Source of the DNA: Singulisphaera sp. GP187
GTDB taxonomy: Bacteria > Planctomycetota > Planctomycetia > Isosphaerales > Isosphaeraceae
Direction: 5' to 3'
Length of the DNA: 64,000 nt
NCBI RefSeq assembly: GCF_900129635.1
Contig: NZ_FSRB01000001.1
Coordinates: forward strand, 5,607,501-5,671,500
Shown in pieces: positions 50,701 to 58,412 of this stretch (position 1 is its first letter; each line of letters opens with the position of its first letter). A program made the translations under genes and the position numbers. The notes under the pieces are model-generated. The model did no database searches and had not been told where the DNA came from. It saw only the letters and a list, made by a program, of their open reading frames with translations.

Positions 50701-51864
50701 CACAAAGACAAGGATGTCGACGCCCAGATCGCCAAGCACTGGGGGGCGGTTCGTGAGACGACCGAGGATAAGGCGAAGCTGATCGCCACCACCAAGGCGA
50801 AGCTGGCCGCTCGCCCGCGTCAGGCCCCTGACCCCGCGCTCGGACGCGCGGTGTTCGCCAAGACCTGCCAGCAGTGCCACACCTTGTTCGGGGTCGGCGG
50901 CAAGGTTGGCCCTGAACTGACCGGATCGAACCGGTCCGACCTCGACTACCTGCTCTCGAACGTCCTCGACCCCAGCGCCCTGATCGGCAAAGACTACCTG
51001 GCGCACGTCATCGCCACCGCCGACGGCCGTGTCCTCACCGGCATCCTTCGGGACGAGGACAAGGACGCCCTGACGATCGTCACGGCCAACGAGACGGTCA
51101 CCGTCCCCAAGGCCGAGGTCGAGGACCGGCGCCCGAGCGAGAAGTCGATGATGCCCGACGACTTGTTCACACCGCTGAGCGACCACGAGGTCCGCTCGCT
51201 CGTCGCCTATCTCGCGAGCGCTGCGCAAGTGCCGATGCTCGCCACGGCCGAGAACGTCACCTCGTTCTTCAACGGCCGCGACCTGACCGGCTGGCAAGGG
51301 GAGCCGACGCTCTGGACCGTCGAAAACGGCGAGATCGTCGGCAAGACGGCCGGGCTCAAGCAGAACACGTTCCTGCGATCGGACCTGCTCTGCTCCGACT
51401 TCAAGCTGACACTCCAGGTCAAGCTCGTCGCCAATCAGGGCAACAGCGGCATCCAGTTCCGCAGCCAGGCCGCGCCTCATGACGAGGTCAAGGGCTATCA
51501 GGCCGACATCGGCCCCGACTGGTGGGGCAAGGTCTACGAGGAACTCGGCCGGGGCCTGCTCTGGAAAGAGTCGGGAGAGCGTTATGTGAAAATGGGCGAG
51601 TGGAACACGTATGAAATCGTGGCTGTTGGCTCGAAGATCAAGACGGCGATCAACGGGAAGGCGTGTGCCGACCTCGACGACCCCACCGGTGCCCGCCGCG
51701 GGATCTTCGCCTTCCAGCTCCATTCGGGCGGTCCGACCGAAGTCCGCTACAAGGACCTCCGGCTCGAGTTGATCCCGGCTGGCCAAGCCGCGGTGCCGAA
51801 CCCCGTTTCCACCTCTTCGGCAGGATCGAGGTCGTTGGACCCCGCGCCGGCCGTTGTGGATTGA
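47761..51864 (+). CDS. PVC-type CxxCH haem-binding dehydrogenase fused to DUF1080
   Basis: This 1367-residue exported protein has a signal peptide at about 1-27 (LWLILSLSPLLFAARTEG). A jelly-roll-like region lies at about 35-190. A membrane-bound-dehydrogenase-type beta-propeller runs from about 215 to 620 (MTVPDGFKVTLFAGEPDVHQ, GRLWVAEAHSYP). HEAT-like helical repeats fill about 640-1010. The haem c domain has CQQCH at 1036-1040 and FGVGGKVGPELTGSNRSDLD. Finally a DUF1080 (3-keto-disaccharide-hydrolase-like) lectin fold occupies about 1160-1345 (VTSFFNGRDLTGWQGEPTLW). Family members are thought to oxidise sugars in the periplasm with haem c as electron exit. DUF1080 at the C terminus suggests binding or cleavage of a keto-sugar. 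Monocistronic. Confidence 0.9.
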   Translation: MTGHRRLRLWLILSLSPLLFAARTEGADLGVAPTDRAGKPLNFDFEAGSLKGWTAEGDAFAGQPIQGDVVKSRRSDMKSGHAGNFWVGTYERNGDQVQGTLTSLPFQVTQPFASFLVAGGSSPETCVQLVRKENGQVVSRVSGDDTEELKRVVVDLTPYRGQELVVRLVDKQSGGWGHLNFDDFRLHATRPVADPRRVLAAPDAFLHAGLPPAEAAAAMTVPDGFKVTLFAGEPDVHQPIGFTIDDRGRLWVAEAHSYPIRLPDDQAHDTILIFEDTNGDGKFDSKKVFADKLNLVSGIEVGFGGVWVGAAPQLLFIPDKDGDDRPDGPPQVLLDGWGYQDTHETLNSFTWGPDGWLYGCHGVFTHSRVGKPGTPDEQRVPINAGIWRYHPTKHQFEVFSQGTSNPWGIDFNEHGQAFETACVIPHLYQMIQGGRYERQAGPHFNPYTYDDIKTIADHRHYLGANPHAGNGRSGDAGGGHAHAGAMIYLGGAWPDKYRGSLFMNNIHGGRLNRDVLVPRGSGFVGQHAPDFLMANDSWSQIINLKYGPDGQVYFIDWYDRQQCHDHNIHIHDRTNGRIYKVSYQGSSHSPVNLDKATDASLVKLQTHANDFFARHARRILQERGAKPEVREGLHALIDQDKDPIHRLRGLWTLQAAGGLNEAEIKTFLGDRDPYLRAWTVQFASETPPSQSVLGWLAERAKTDASPVVRLYLASALQRIPGADRWEILGALTQWSEDAGDHNLPLMEWYAAEPLAVADPARALRLATEAKIPTLLPFMARRIGAIGTPEAIALLVETLERVDRPELQLAFLQGLNDALKGRRQVGRPAAWPAAFAKLAKATDPAVRSLSTSLGVTFGDVSALEAMRKTLADPRAEVALRQNALTALVKIKDAGAVPTLQVLVADPAFRSPALRALAAFDDPKTPEVVLSGYAKFTPTEKRDALNTLAARVDFARPLLAAVGKGTVSSADLSADLIRQLRNHKDKDVDAQIAKHWGAVRETTEDKAKLIATTKAKLAARPRQAPDPALGRAVFAKTCQQCHTLFGVGGKVGPELTGSNRSDLDYLLSNVLDPSALIGKDYLAHVIATADGRVLTGILRDEDKDALTIVTANETVTVPKAEVEDRRPSEKSMMPDDLFTPLSDHEVRSLVAYLASAAQVPMLATAENVTSFFNGRDLTGWQGEPTLWTVENGEIVGKTAGLKQNTFLRSDLLCSDFKLTLQVKLVANQGNSGIQFRSQAAPHDEVKGYQADIGPDWWGKVYEELGRGLLWKESGERYVKMGEWNTYEIVAVGSKIKTAINGKACADLDDPTGARRGIFAFQLHSGGPTEVRYKDLRLELIPAGQAAVPNPVSTSSAGSRSLDPAPAVVD

Positions 51865-51939
51865 CGGGCCGCTTCATTGAGGCATTCCTACGAGACGCCG
51901 AGGTCAAATGCCTCGGCGTCTCGTATTTCCGCGAACGGT

Positions 51940-54768
51940 TCACCGTGGGCTGGCTTTGCCCGGCTGACTCGCGGCCTCGATGGGGTGAGGGAGGCCAAGC
52001 ATAACGAACCCCACGGCCTCGGCTCTTTCCTCCGGAAGCTCGAGCCGACTGACGACCTCGATCGCCCCGTCCGGGTCGTTCATCGAGGCCCGGTCCTTGC
52101 CCAGACGCGCGATCGCTTCGGACTTGAGCTTCCTGTTGGCGATTCTCTTAATCGAGGCAAGGCCGCTTTGCAGATCTCCCTGCCTCGCCTGGATCAATCC
52201 GACGTATCCAAGAAGGCGTTCTCGAGTTAGAGAGGGGTCCTCAGTGGCATCTTCCTGCTCGATGTGGTCGATCCGGGCCTTGAGACGTCGGAGAGCGATG
52301 TCGAGTGTCGCCCGGGCACCGGCCTTGTCGTTTGCTTCCGATTGAGCTTTCGCAACGAGCAAGTGGTTCTCGACCTCGATATCGGCATTCATGAACTTGC
52401 CCTCACTCATCCGAAGCGCCTCTTCGAAGTCGAGGGTTAGCAGGCGAATCTGGATCGCAGCCTTGTATAGGCTTTGCTTCCGGCGAGGGGAACGGATCCG
52501 TTCGGCAATGCGAACGACCTCCTCGGCCAGGCCGCGGGCGCCGGCCTGCTCACCGGCCTTCGCCTGCGCTTCGCCGATCCAGGCGAGCTTAGCGGCTTTA
52601 TTGTCCCATTCGGTATCAAGGTCTTCGATTTCAGAATCGAAGGATTTCGTAAACTTGACAACGTTACTCGATGAGGAGCCCAAATCCTTATATTGGAGCG
52701 ACCCTGTCACGGTATATGTAATTGTCCCTTCCATGGTGATATTGCTTGCAACGTCTCTGTTTTTTTCGACGGGCTTCACGCGTAGCGGGTCGATGGTCCG
52801 GGCCGTCTTCGCCGCCTCGGAGAAACGTCCCAGTCTCGCTTCGGCCATGGCGATGATACCCAAGTCGTGATTTTGGCTGCCATTTCCATAGCGTTCTTTC
52901 GCCCATGGTTTGCGAACCTCGTCGGTGTTGACCTCCGTGGACTGTTTCGCCCGTTCCAGAATCGGTGCGGCTGCCTGATCATCGCCTGCCTTGAGCTCGC
53001 GAACGAGGTCGAGCAAGGCGAAGTGGCGGTCGCTCACGGCATTCCGGCCCTGGAATAAAGCAGGGTCGTCAAGCATGCGAAGCGCCCCGATCAAGTCGCG
53101 TGAACTCGCTTGCAAGGCGACTAGTAATCGTGATGTGCTGATTTCGCGTAGTTTATCTTGGTTTGATGCGTGGAAACGCCGCCCCTTCTCAAGCGTGAGA
53201 CGGACGCCCTCCTCGTCTCCCAATCTGGCCTGGGCGCCGACCATCATCCGGTAGTGGGTGGGCTTGTTGACCTCGCTGTTGTTGAACTCACCCTTCTTGA
53301 ACTCCCTTTGGGGGGGCGTCTCGGCGATTTGCAGAAGCGTCCTCAGCGAGGCGATCGCTTCGTTCCGAAAGCCCGCCTCGGCCTGAGCCTCGGCGATGAA
53401 GTACAAGGGGTGAGGGACAGACTTCGAGTCTTCGTTGCGGATTTCCCTGGCGATGGTCGCAGCCTCTGCAAGCGTCTGGCCCGCTGCGTCCCGGTCCCCG
53501 GTCCGTGCCTGGGCTTCTGCGATTTGAATCAGGGCCATGACTCGCCCTGTCTTCTCCTTGATTGCCTGTACCCCTTTCTTGGCTTCGCGGAAGAGCGATT
53601 CCAGTCGGACGTTGACAGGTTGGGTTGCCGCGGGGCGGTCGGCCGTTGCAGGAGGTCGGGCTTCCGCTTGATCCGGCGGCCCGGCTTGCGAGGTGATGAG
53701 GGCGGCGGGGGCGATGAGGAGACCAGGCACGAGAGCAACGAACGCACGCGAGAGACGCATCGGGTTGTCCTCAAGTTTCAAGATGTAACGAATCCGAACG
53801 ACGATCGGGGCCTCGGCCATGGCCACCGCGGCGCGGCCGGGAGACGACGCGCCGGGCACGGCCAGCGCGGCGAGCAACTCGGCATAGGGGCGAGCCCGCC
53901 CTGTCTGAGCGATGACGACCTCGTCACAGCAGTGCTCTCGTTCCAGGCGGACCCAGGCCGAGACCCACCAGACCGCCGGGTGGAAGAAGAGCACCGCTTC
54001 GATGGTCCGTTGCACCAGGTTGAACAGGTTGTCAAGCCGGCGGATGTGGGCGAGTTCATGCAATAGGGCCATCTCGACCTGCTCGGGACTCCAACCGGTC
54101 AGCGCCGAGGTCGGTAGCAAGATCATCGGGCGGACGACGCCCAGCAGGACCGGGGTCACGAGGCGGTCGCAGACCCCGAGGGCGACCGGGCGGACGACGC
54201 CGATGGACTTGGCCAGACGGCGGCAGCGGTCGAGGAGTTCGCCGTCTGTCACAAGCCGGCTCTGCCGCCGGAGTCGCTCAGCGCCGATCAGGCCGGTGGC
54301 GAGCAGAGCGAACGTCGCCGGCGCTCCCACCAGCCAGAGCCCTGGTAGGCCCCGCGCGGCGGCCGTCAGGAGGGACGATTCCAGGGCCGCACGTGCTGGC
54401 GGTAGGGCTCGACTCTCGAGCTGAGGTGGGACCGAGATCGGCCGGATTGGGGGCGACGATTCCCGAGGGATCATCCGGGGGCTCGTCGCTTCGACCGCGA
54501 GCGTGGTCGGCAGGCTCGTGATCGAGATCTGAGGGGGCATGGGTCGTGAGGCCTTGAGCAGGAACGAGGCAATCACGACGGGCGCCCCGGCCAGCGCCGC
54601 GAGCCCGAGCATGGCGATGGTGTAGCGGAGTTCCGGGCGCGCCTTGCGGAGGACTCGGCGGAGCCCGGCGGCCACCAGCCCGAGCAGGCCGCCGACCCAG
54701 AGGAAGTGGAGCATGGTCCAGCCGACCAGCAACCAGGGCCGCGATGCGGTCAGTGCCGTGAGCGTCAT
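51940..54768 (-). CDS. M56 (BlaR1-like) membrane metalloprotease with large repeat-rich C-terminal region
   Basis: This 942-residue antirepressor-protease has helices at about 13-35 and 48-70, then a third near 140-160. The zinc motif HELAH lies at 237-241, with LEREHCCDEVV supplying the remaining ligands, and a last helix at about 343-362. M56 proteases cleave or release BlaI-type repressors on signal. Here the usual penicillin-binding sensor is absent. The C-terminal 560 residues are TPR-like, with repeating A.AQ..AGD..GA motifs (IAEAQARTGDRDAAGQTL, IGEAQAKAGEQAGARGLA), so the signal is probably not a beta-lactam. Its ATG overlaps the BlaI gene stop by four bases. Confidence 0.9.
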   Translation of the reverse strand: MTLTALTASRPWLLVGWTMLHFLWVGGLLGLVAAGLRRVLRKARPELRYTIAMLGLAALAGAPVVIASFLLKASRPMPPQISITSLPTTLAVEATSPRMIPRESSPPIRPISVPPQLESRALPPARAALESSLLTAAARGLPGLWLVGAPATFALLATGLIGAERLRRQSRLVTDGELLDRCRRLAKSIGVVRPVALGVCDRLVTPVLLGVVRPMILLPTSALTGWSPEQVEMALLHELAHIRRLDNLFNLVQRTIEAVLFFHPAVWWVSAWVRLEREHCCDEVVIAQTGRARPYAELLAALAVPGASSPGRAAVAMAEAPIVVRIRYILKLEDNPMRLSRAFVALVPGLLIAPAALITSQAGPPDQAEARPPATADRPAATQPVNVRLESLFREAKKGVQAIKEKTGRVMALIQIAEAQARTGDRDAAGQTLAEAATIAREIRNEDSKSVPHPLYFIAEAQAEAGFRNEAIASLRTLLQIAETPPQREFKKGEFNNSEVNKPTHYRMMVGAQARLGDEEGVRLTLEKGRRFHASNQDKLREISTSRLLVALQASSRDLIGALRMLDDPALFQGRNAVSDRHFALLDLVRELKAGDDQAAAPILERAKQSTEVNTDEVRKPWAKERYGNGSQNHDLGIIAMAEARLGRFSEAAKTARTIDPLRVKPVEKNRDVASNITMEGTITYTVTGSLQYKDLGSSSSNVVKFTKSFDSEIEDLDTEWDNKAAKLAWIGEAQAKAGEQAGARGLAEEVVRIAERIRSPRRKQSLYKAAIQIRLLTLDFEEALRMSEGKFMNADIEVENHLLVAKAQSEANDKAGARATLDIALRRLKARIDHIEQEDATEDPSLTRERLLGYVGLIQARQGDLQSGLASIKRIANRKLKSEAIARLGKDRASMNDPDGAIEVVSRLELPEERAEAVGFVMLGLPHPIEAASQPGKASPR

Positions 54769-55190
54769 GGCTGACTCCTTTTTGGGCCGTTCTTCTTCTT
54801 CGGGGTGGCGTCCGCTTCGTGCGTCTCGAGCAGCCGACGGATCTCGTCGCGGTCGCGCTGGCTCAGTGCACCGTCTTCAACCAGCCGGGCCACCAGCCGC
54901 CCCGCCGAGCCGTCAAAGGCGCGGTCGAGAAGCTTCCGAAGCAGTCCCGAGGTGGCCTCCTTCTGGCTGACCAGTGCGGCCCAGAGGTAGCCCCGATCCC
55001 CTTGGCGCCGCTCGACCCACCCCTTCTGCATCATGATTTTGAGTGTGGTGGCGACCGTGGTTGTGGCCACGGCTCGGCCCAGGTTCAAGCGGGTGACAAT
55101 CGGCCCCAACTCGGACGGGCCGGCGTCCCAGAGGATCTTGAGGATCTCCAGCTCGGCGTCGGTCGGGTGCGCACTGGGGGGTCTGGCCAT
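54765..55190 (-). CDS. BlaI/MecI-family transcriptional repressor
   Basis: This 141-residue winged-helix repressor begins HPTDAELEILKILWDAGPSE, the classic BlaI opening. It continues with GRAVATTTVATTLKIMMQKG (recognition helix) and GWVERRQGDRGYLWAALVS, then a helical dimerisation tail. The ATG at 55190 is preceded by GAGGAG (10-base spacing); a GTG 24 bases upstream is possible. It overlaps the M56 gene, forming the two-gene BlaI/M56 operon. It should bind the dyad at 55230-55253 over its own -10 box. Confidence 0.93.
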   Translation of the reverse strand: MARPPSAHPTDAELEILKILWDAGPSELGPIVTRLNLGRAVATTTVATTLKIMMQKGWVERRQGDRGYLWAALVSQKEATSGLLRKLLDRAFDGSAGRLVARLVEDGALSQRDRDEIRRLLETHEADATPKKKNGPKRSQP

Positions 55191-55229
55191 TGGGATTCGG
55201 CTCCTCGTTTCCACGACGCAATCATGAGG

Positions 55230-55263
55230 GTTCTCATTCTGTAAAATTAGAACGGCTTGTCAA
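55230..55263 (-). promoter_or_regulatory. Promoter and 24-bp dyad operator of the BlaI/M56 operon
   Basis: On the minus strand: -35 TTGACA (55263-55258), 16 bases, -10 CAGAAT (55241-55236). The dyad GTTCTAATTTTACAGAATG plus AGAAC covers 55253-55230 (9 of 12 half-site positions symmetric) and overlaps the -10 box. BlaI repressors bind dyads of this size, so autorepression is likely. Confidence 0.65.
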
Positions 55264-55772
55264 GAGGTGATCTAACCGCTGTGCCGGAAGTCCCCCCCTC
55301 CCCTGGGACCGCGGGCGTCATGCCTGCAATTTTCTAGAATTGAATGGATTTTGAGAGTTAGTCGCAAGGAAAGCGGGCCGCCTGTCGGCCCCGGGGGCCG
55401 AAGTTCACGGGAGAAACTCGTTCCCACGCTCGGCGTGGGAATGCCGTATTGGCCGCTCTGCGGCCCGCTCGCCGGGGAAGACAAGACGACGCGGAGCGTC
55501 GCAGACGGCATTCCCACGCCGAGCGTGGGAACGAGATCTCGGTGTCTTTAGCCGTCACGATTTATGGGGAATTTTAACTTGTCTACAGTCTTGGTTTTGA
55601 TTGGGAAGGCAAATCAAGAGCGGGCGGGTCGCTCGCGGTCCCAGCGGGAAGAGAGACGGGGGTCTGCTCTGGGTTTTGGGTTCGTCCCTGAATGCGAAGA
55701 GTTCCGGGTGGCTCGTCATTGGGGCCACCCGGAACTCAGCATCAAATCAGGAAATCCATTCTGCCTTATCGA
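55264..55772. other. Gene-free spacer rich in dispersed repeats
   Basis: Besides the hairpin element at 55417-55535 it contains fragments shared with other spacers: gggaccgcgggcg at about 55304 and gagcgggcgggtcgctcgcg at about 55619 (compare 126-197). No frame with family character is present. Confidence 0.6.
55417..55535. repeat. Hairpin repeat of the gtgggaacgag family
   Basis: The outer arms ctcgttcccacgctcggcgt and the complementary end cacgccgagcgtgggaacga flank a central part that includes gccggggaagac and gacgcggagcgtc. About 60 bases of the right half match the element at 7626-7715 nearly base for base. Confidence 0.8.
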
Positions 55773-56888
55773 TCAGGGCTTGGACTTCATCAACTGCCGT
55801 TCGCCGTCGCCGATCCGGAAATGGACGCCTGTGACCTGGCCGGAGTTGTCCGTTTGGAACGTGAATCGCCCGTCGGTATACGGCATGTCGAACTGAGTTT
55901 CCGAGATCGGTTCGAGGGCGAGCGGCCGGGGCCGGAATGGGAACGATATGGTCAGATGATCCCCTTCGCGTGCGATCGTGGCTTGCGGGTCGTTCGGCTT
56001 GGCATTCGGATTCAAGCGGTATTGCCCTGCGTAACGATCCAGCAGGTCGGTCGCGAGCTTCACGGTTTTCGGCCGGTCGACCACCGTGGGGGGGGCGGGG
56101 CGTTTGGGGAGCTCGCGGAGCCAGATGTTGCGATACCGGACGGGATGATTGTGGTCCTGCAACGTGATCGGTCCGCGCTCGCCCTGATCTTCATACGGGA
56201 GCCACTTGAGCCAGGAGGTGGGCCCGAACGGCTCCTCGTTGTTCTGGACCAGAACACCGTTGTGGAACACGGTGATCCGCGCCGGCTCGAGGAGTGTTCC
56301 GGACGAATCGAACCGGGGGCGGCGGAACGCGATGTCGAAGGCTTGCCACTCACCGGGCGGGCGCGACGCGTTGAACAAGGGGGGATACTGGCCGTAGATC
56401 GCCCCTGCCTGGCCGTCGGCATAGGTCTCGGCCTTGTAGGAGTCGAGCACCTGGATCTCGAACTGGCCCATGAGGAAGATCCCGCTGTTGCCGCGGTCCT
56501 GCCCCTTCCCCTTCGGTGGATTGGGGGCGGCCCACTCGATATGGAGCTGGATATCGCCATATTTGCCTTTTGTCTCGATCATTCCGGAGCCCGGCACCGT
56601 CTCCATCGTGCCGTCGACCACCTTCCACGGCTTTCCCGCGGGGGACTTCCAGGCGTCGAGGTTGGTGCCGTCGAACAGGACGACCGCGTCTTTCGGGGGC
56701 TTCGTGACGATCCCTGCTTCCGAGGGTTCGACGACCGGTGGCTTGGGGCGCTGGATGTCGTGCTGACGCCAGCGTGTGACCGGGTTTCCGGTGCGGACCC
56801 CATCGGCCGCCAGGCAGGCGAAGAGGCCGGAAAGGGCGATGGCACCAGTGCAGGCGAGCTTCGATCGTGGAGAGAGAGGCAGAGGCAT
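55773..56888 (-). CDS. Exported DUF1080 (3-keto-disaccharide-hydrolase-like) protein
   Basis: This 371-residue protein has a signal peptide at about 1-28 (CTGAIALSGLFACLAADG). The DUF1080 domain at about 65-265 opens with VVLFDGTNLDAWKSPAGKPW and includes LHIEWAAPN, DRGNSGIFLMGQFEIQVLDS and RYRNIWLRELP. A C-terminal beta domain follows (about 275-371: LLDRYAGQYRLNP). DUF1080 folds act on or bind 3-keto sugars in related systems. The gene lies 143 bases downstream of the DUF1501 gene on the same strand, so co-transcription with the DUF1553/DUF1501 pair is possible. GGGAG precedes the ATG at 56888. Confidence 0.87.
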   Translation of the reverse strand: MPLPLSPRSKLACTGAIALSGLFACLAADGVRTGNPVTRWRQHDIQRPKPPVVEPSEAGIVTKPPKDAVVLFDGTNLDAWKSPAGKPWKVVDGTMETVPGSGMIETKGKYGDIQLHIEWAAPNPPKGKGQDRGNSGIFLMGQFEIQVLDSYKAETYADGQAGAIYGQYPPLFNASRPPGEWQAFDIAFRRPRFDSSGTLLEPARITVFHNGVLVQNNEEPFGPTSWLKWLPYEDQGERGPITLQDHNHPVRYRNIWLRELPKRPAPPTVVDRPKTVKLATDLLDRYAGQYRLNPNAKPNDPQATIAREGDHLTISFPFRPRPLALEPISETQFDMPYTDGRFTFQTDNSGQVTGVHFRIGDGERQLMKSKP

Positions 56889-57031
56889 GCGTGGCAACTC
56901 CCGGGCCGACACGAGCTTGATAGCGATTTGCCACATTCTCCCGACTCACCGCCTGAGATGCCAGGGCCTGATCCGGCGAGGGCGGTTCGGCGGTTCGGGC
57001 ACTCTCTGAAAACGCACCACTTGACTTTGAT

Positions 57032-58327
57032 TTATCCGACCAACTGAGCGAGGGGCCGGCCGCCGTCCGTGATCGGCACGGGGCGAGGGCCGCCGCTGAG
57101 CGACTTGGTGGTGTCGATCCCGAGTGTCGCGTAGATCGTGGCGTGGAAGTCGGGCACGGAGACGGGATTTTCGACGGGCAGTTTGGCCAACTCGTCGGTG
57201 ACACCGAAGGCGCCGGTGTGCCGCAGGCCGCCGCCGGCGAGGACCAGGCTGAAAGTGGTCCCCTGGTGGCCCCTGCCCCCTCCTGCGTCGAACTGGGCGG
57301 GACGGCCGAACTCGGTGCCGATCACGATGAGCGTACTGTCGAGCAAGCCGCGCTGTTCCAGGTCGGTGATCAGGGTCGCGAGGGCTGAATCCAGTTCCTG
57401 GATGAGCAAGTGTTGCTTGAGCTGACCGCTGTTGTGGGTGTCCCACCCGGTGCCGTTGAGGAAGCCGAGGTTGTGCGAGATCTCGATGAACCGGACGCCG
57501 GACTCGATCAAGCGGCGGCCGACCAGGCAGCGCTGGCCGAACTCACCGCCGTAGCTCTCGCGGAGGCTGCTCGGCTCGTCCTCGAGTCGGAAAACGTTCA
57601 TGAACTTGGGGCCGGCGAGCCGCAGGCTTTCGGCGACGGTCTGGTCGTAGTCGGCCACGGGGGCGGCCTTGGCGGCCTCGCGGCCGATCGACTGGAGCAA
57701 CTGGGTCCGGGCGGTTTGTCGTTCGACGCTCACGTCCTCCGGTCGGGAGAACCCGGCAGGGCCGGCCTTGGTGTCGGTCAGGTAGACGTACCCCGCCTTG
57801 GGTCCGAGGAAGCCAGGCCCCCGGCTCACGTTCGGGTATCCGATCAAGACGTAGGCAGGCACCCCCTCGGCGGCCGCTCCGCGCTCATGAGCGACGACGG
57901 ATCCGACCGAAGGGAAGATGAGCGTGCCCCCCGTCGGCCGCCCGGTGTGGACGAGGTTGGTCGCGAACGCATGCTCGTCGATGACCTTGTGATTCACCGT
58001 CCGGACGGCCGTGATCCGGTCCATCAAGTGGGCCGTGCGCTTGAGGTGCTCACTGACTTGCACCCCCTGCACTGCCGTCGGAATCGCCTGATAGGCCGAT
58101 CCCGCTTCACGCTTCTTGGGCACGCCGAGCCGTTTCGGGTCGAACGTGTCGATCTGGGACATGCCGCCGCCCAGCCAGATGAAGATGCATTGCTCCGCCT
58201 TGCCCCGCACCGGGGCGGCCGTCGACTCGCCCAGGCAGGGCACGCCCCGCAATGCCGTGGTCGACAGGGAGGCGGAGGCGGCCGCCAGGAATGCGCGACG
58301 ATTGAACATGGGAGATTGGGTATCCAT
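57032..58327 (-). CDS. DUF1501 protein with Tat-type signal
   Basis: This 431-residue DUF1501 (sulfatase/alkaline-phosphatase-like superfamily) protein has a twin-arginine leader, FNRRAFLAAASASLST. Conserved blocks are AEQCIFIWLGGGMSQIDTFD, GFLGPKAGYVYLTD, FIEISHNLGFLNGTGWDTHN and STLIVIGTEFGRPAQFD. DUF1501 proteins are exported and almost always encoded beside DUF1549/DUF1553 proteins, as here (85-base gap to the upstream gene's stop). Their reaction is unproven; metal-dependent hydrolysis is inferred from the fold. The ATG at 58327 has GGAAGAG upstream. Confidence 0.93.
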   Translation of the reverse strand: MDTQSPMFNRRAFLAAASASLSTTALRGVPCLGESTAAPVRGKAEQCIFIWLGGGMSQIDTFDPKRLGVPKKREAGSAYQAIPTAVQGVQVSEHLKRTAHLMDRITAVRTVNHKVIDEHAFATNLVHTGRPTGGTLIFPSVGSVVAHERGAAAEGVPAYVLIGYPNVSRGPGFLGPKAGYVYLTDTKAGPAGFSRPEDVSVERQTARTQLLQSIGREAAKAAPVADYDQTVAESLRLAGPKFMNVFRLEDEPSSLRESYGGEFGQRCLVGRRLIESGVRFIEISHNLGFLNGTGWDTHNSGQLKQHLLIQELDSALATLITDLEQRGLLDSTLIVIGTEFGRPAQFDAGGGRGHQGTTFSLVLAGGGLRHTGAFGVTDELAKLPVENPVSVPDFHATIYATLGIDTTKSLSGGPRPVPITDGGRPLAQLVG

Positions 58328-58412
58328 GAAAGGCTCTTCCCCAAAGCATGTCTGATGTGGTGATTTCGGGTGGATTTGCGTCCACCATTGCACCGATGCC
58401 TACACCTGCAAA

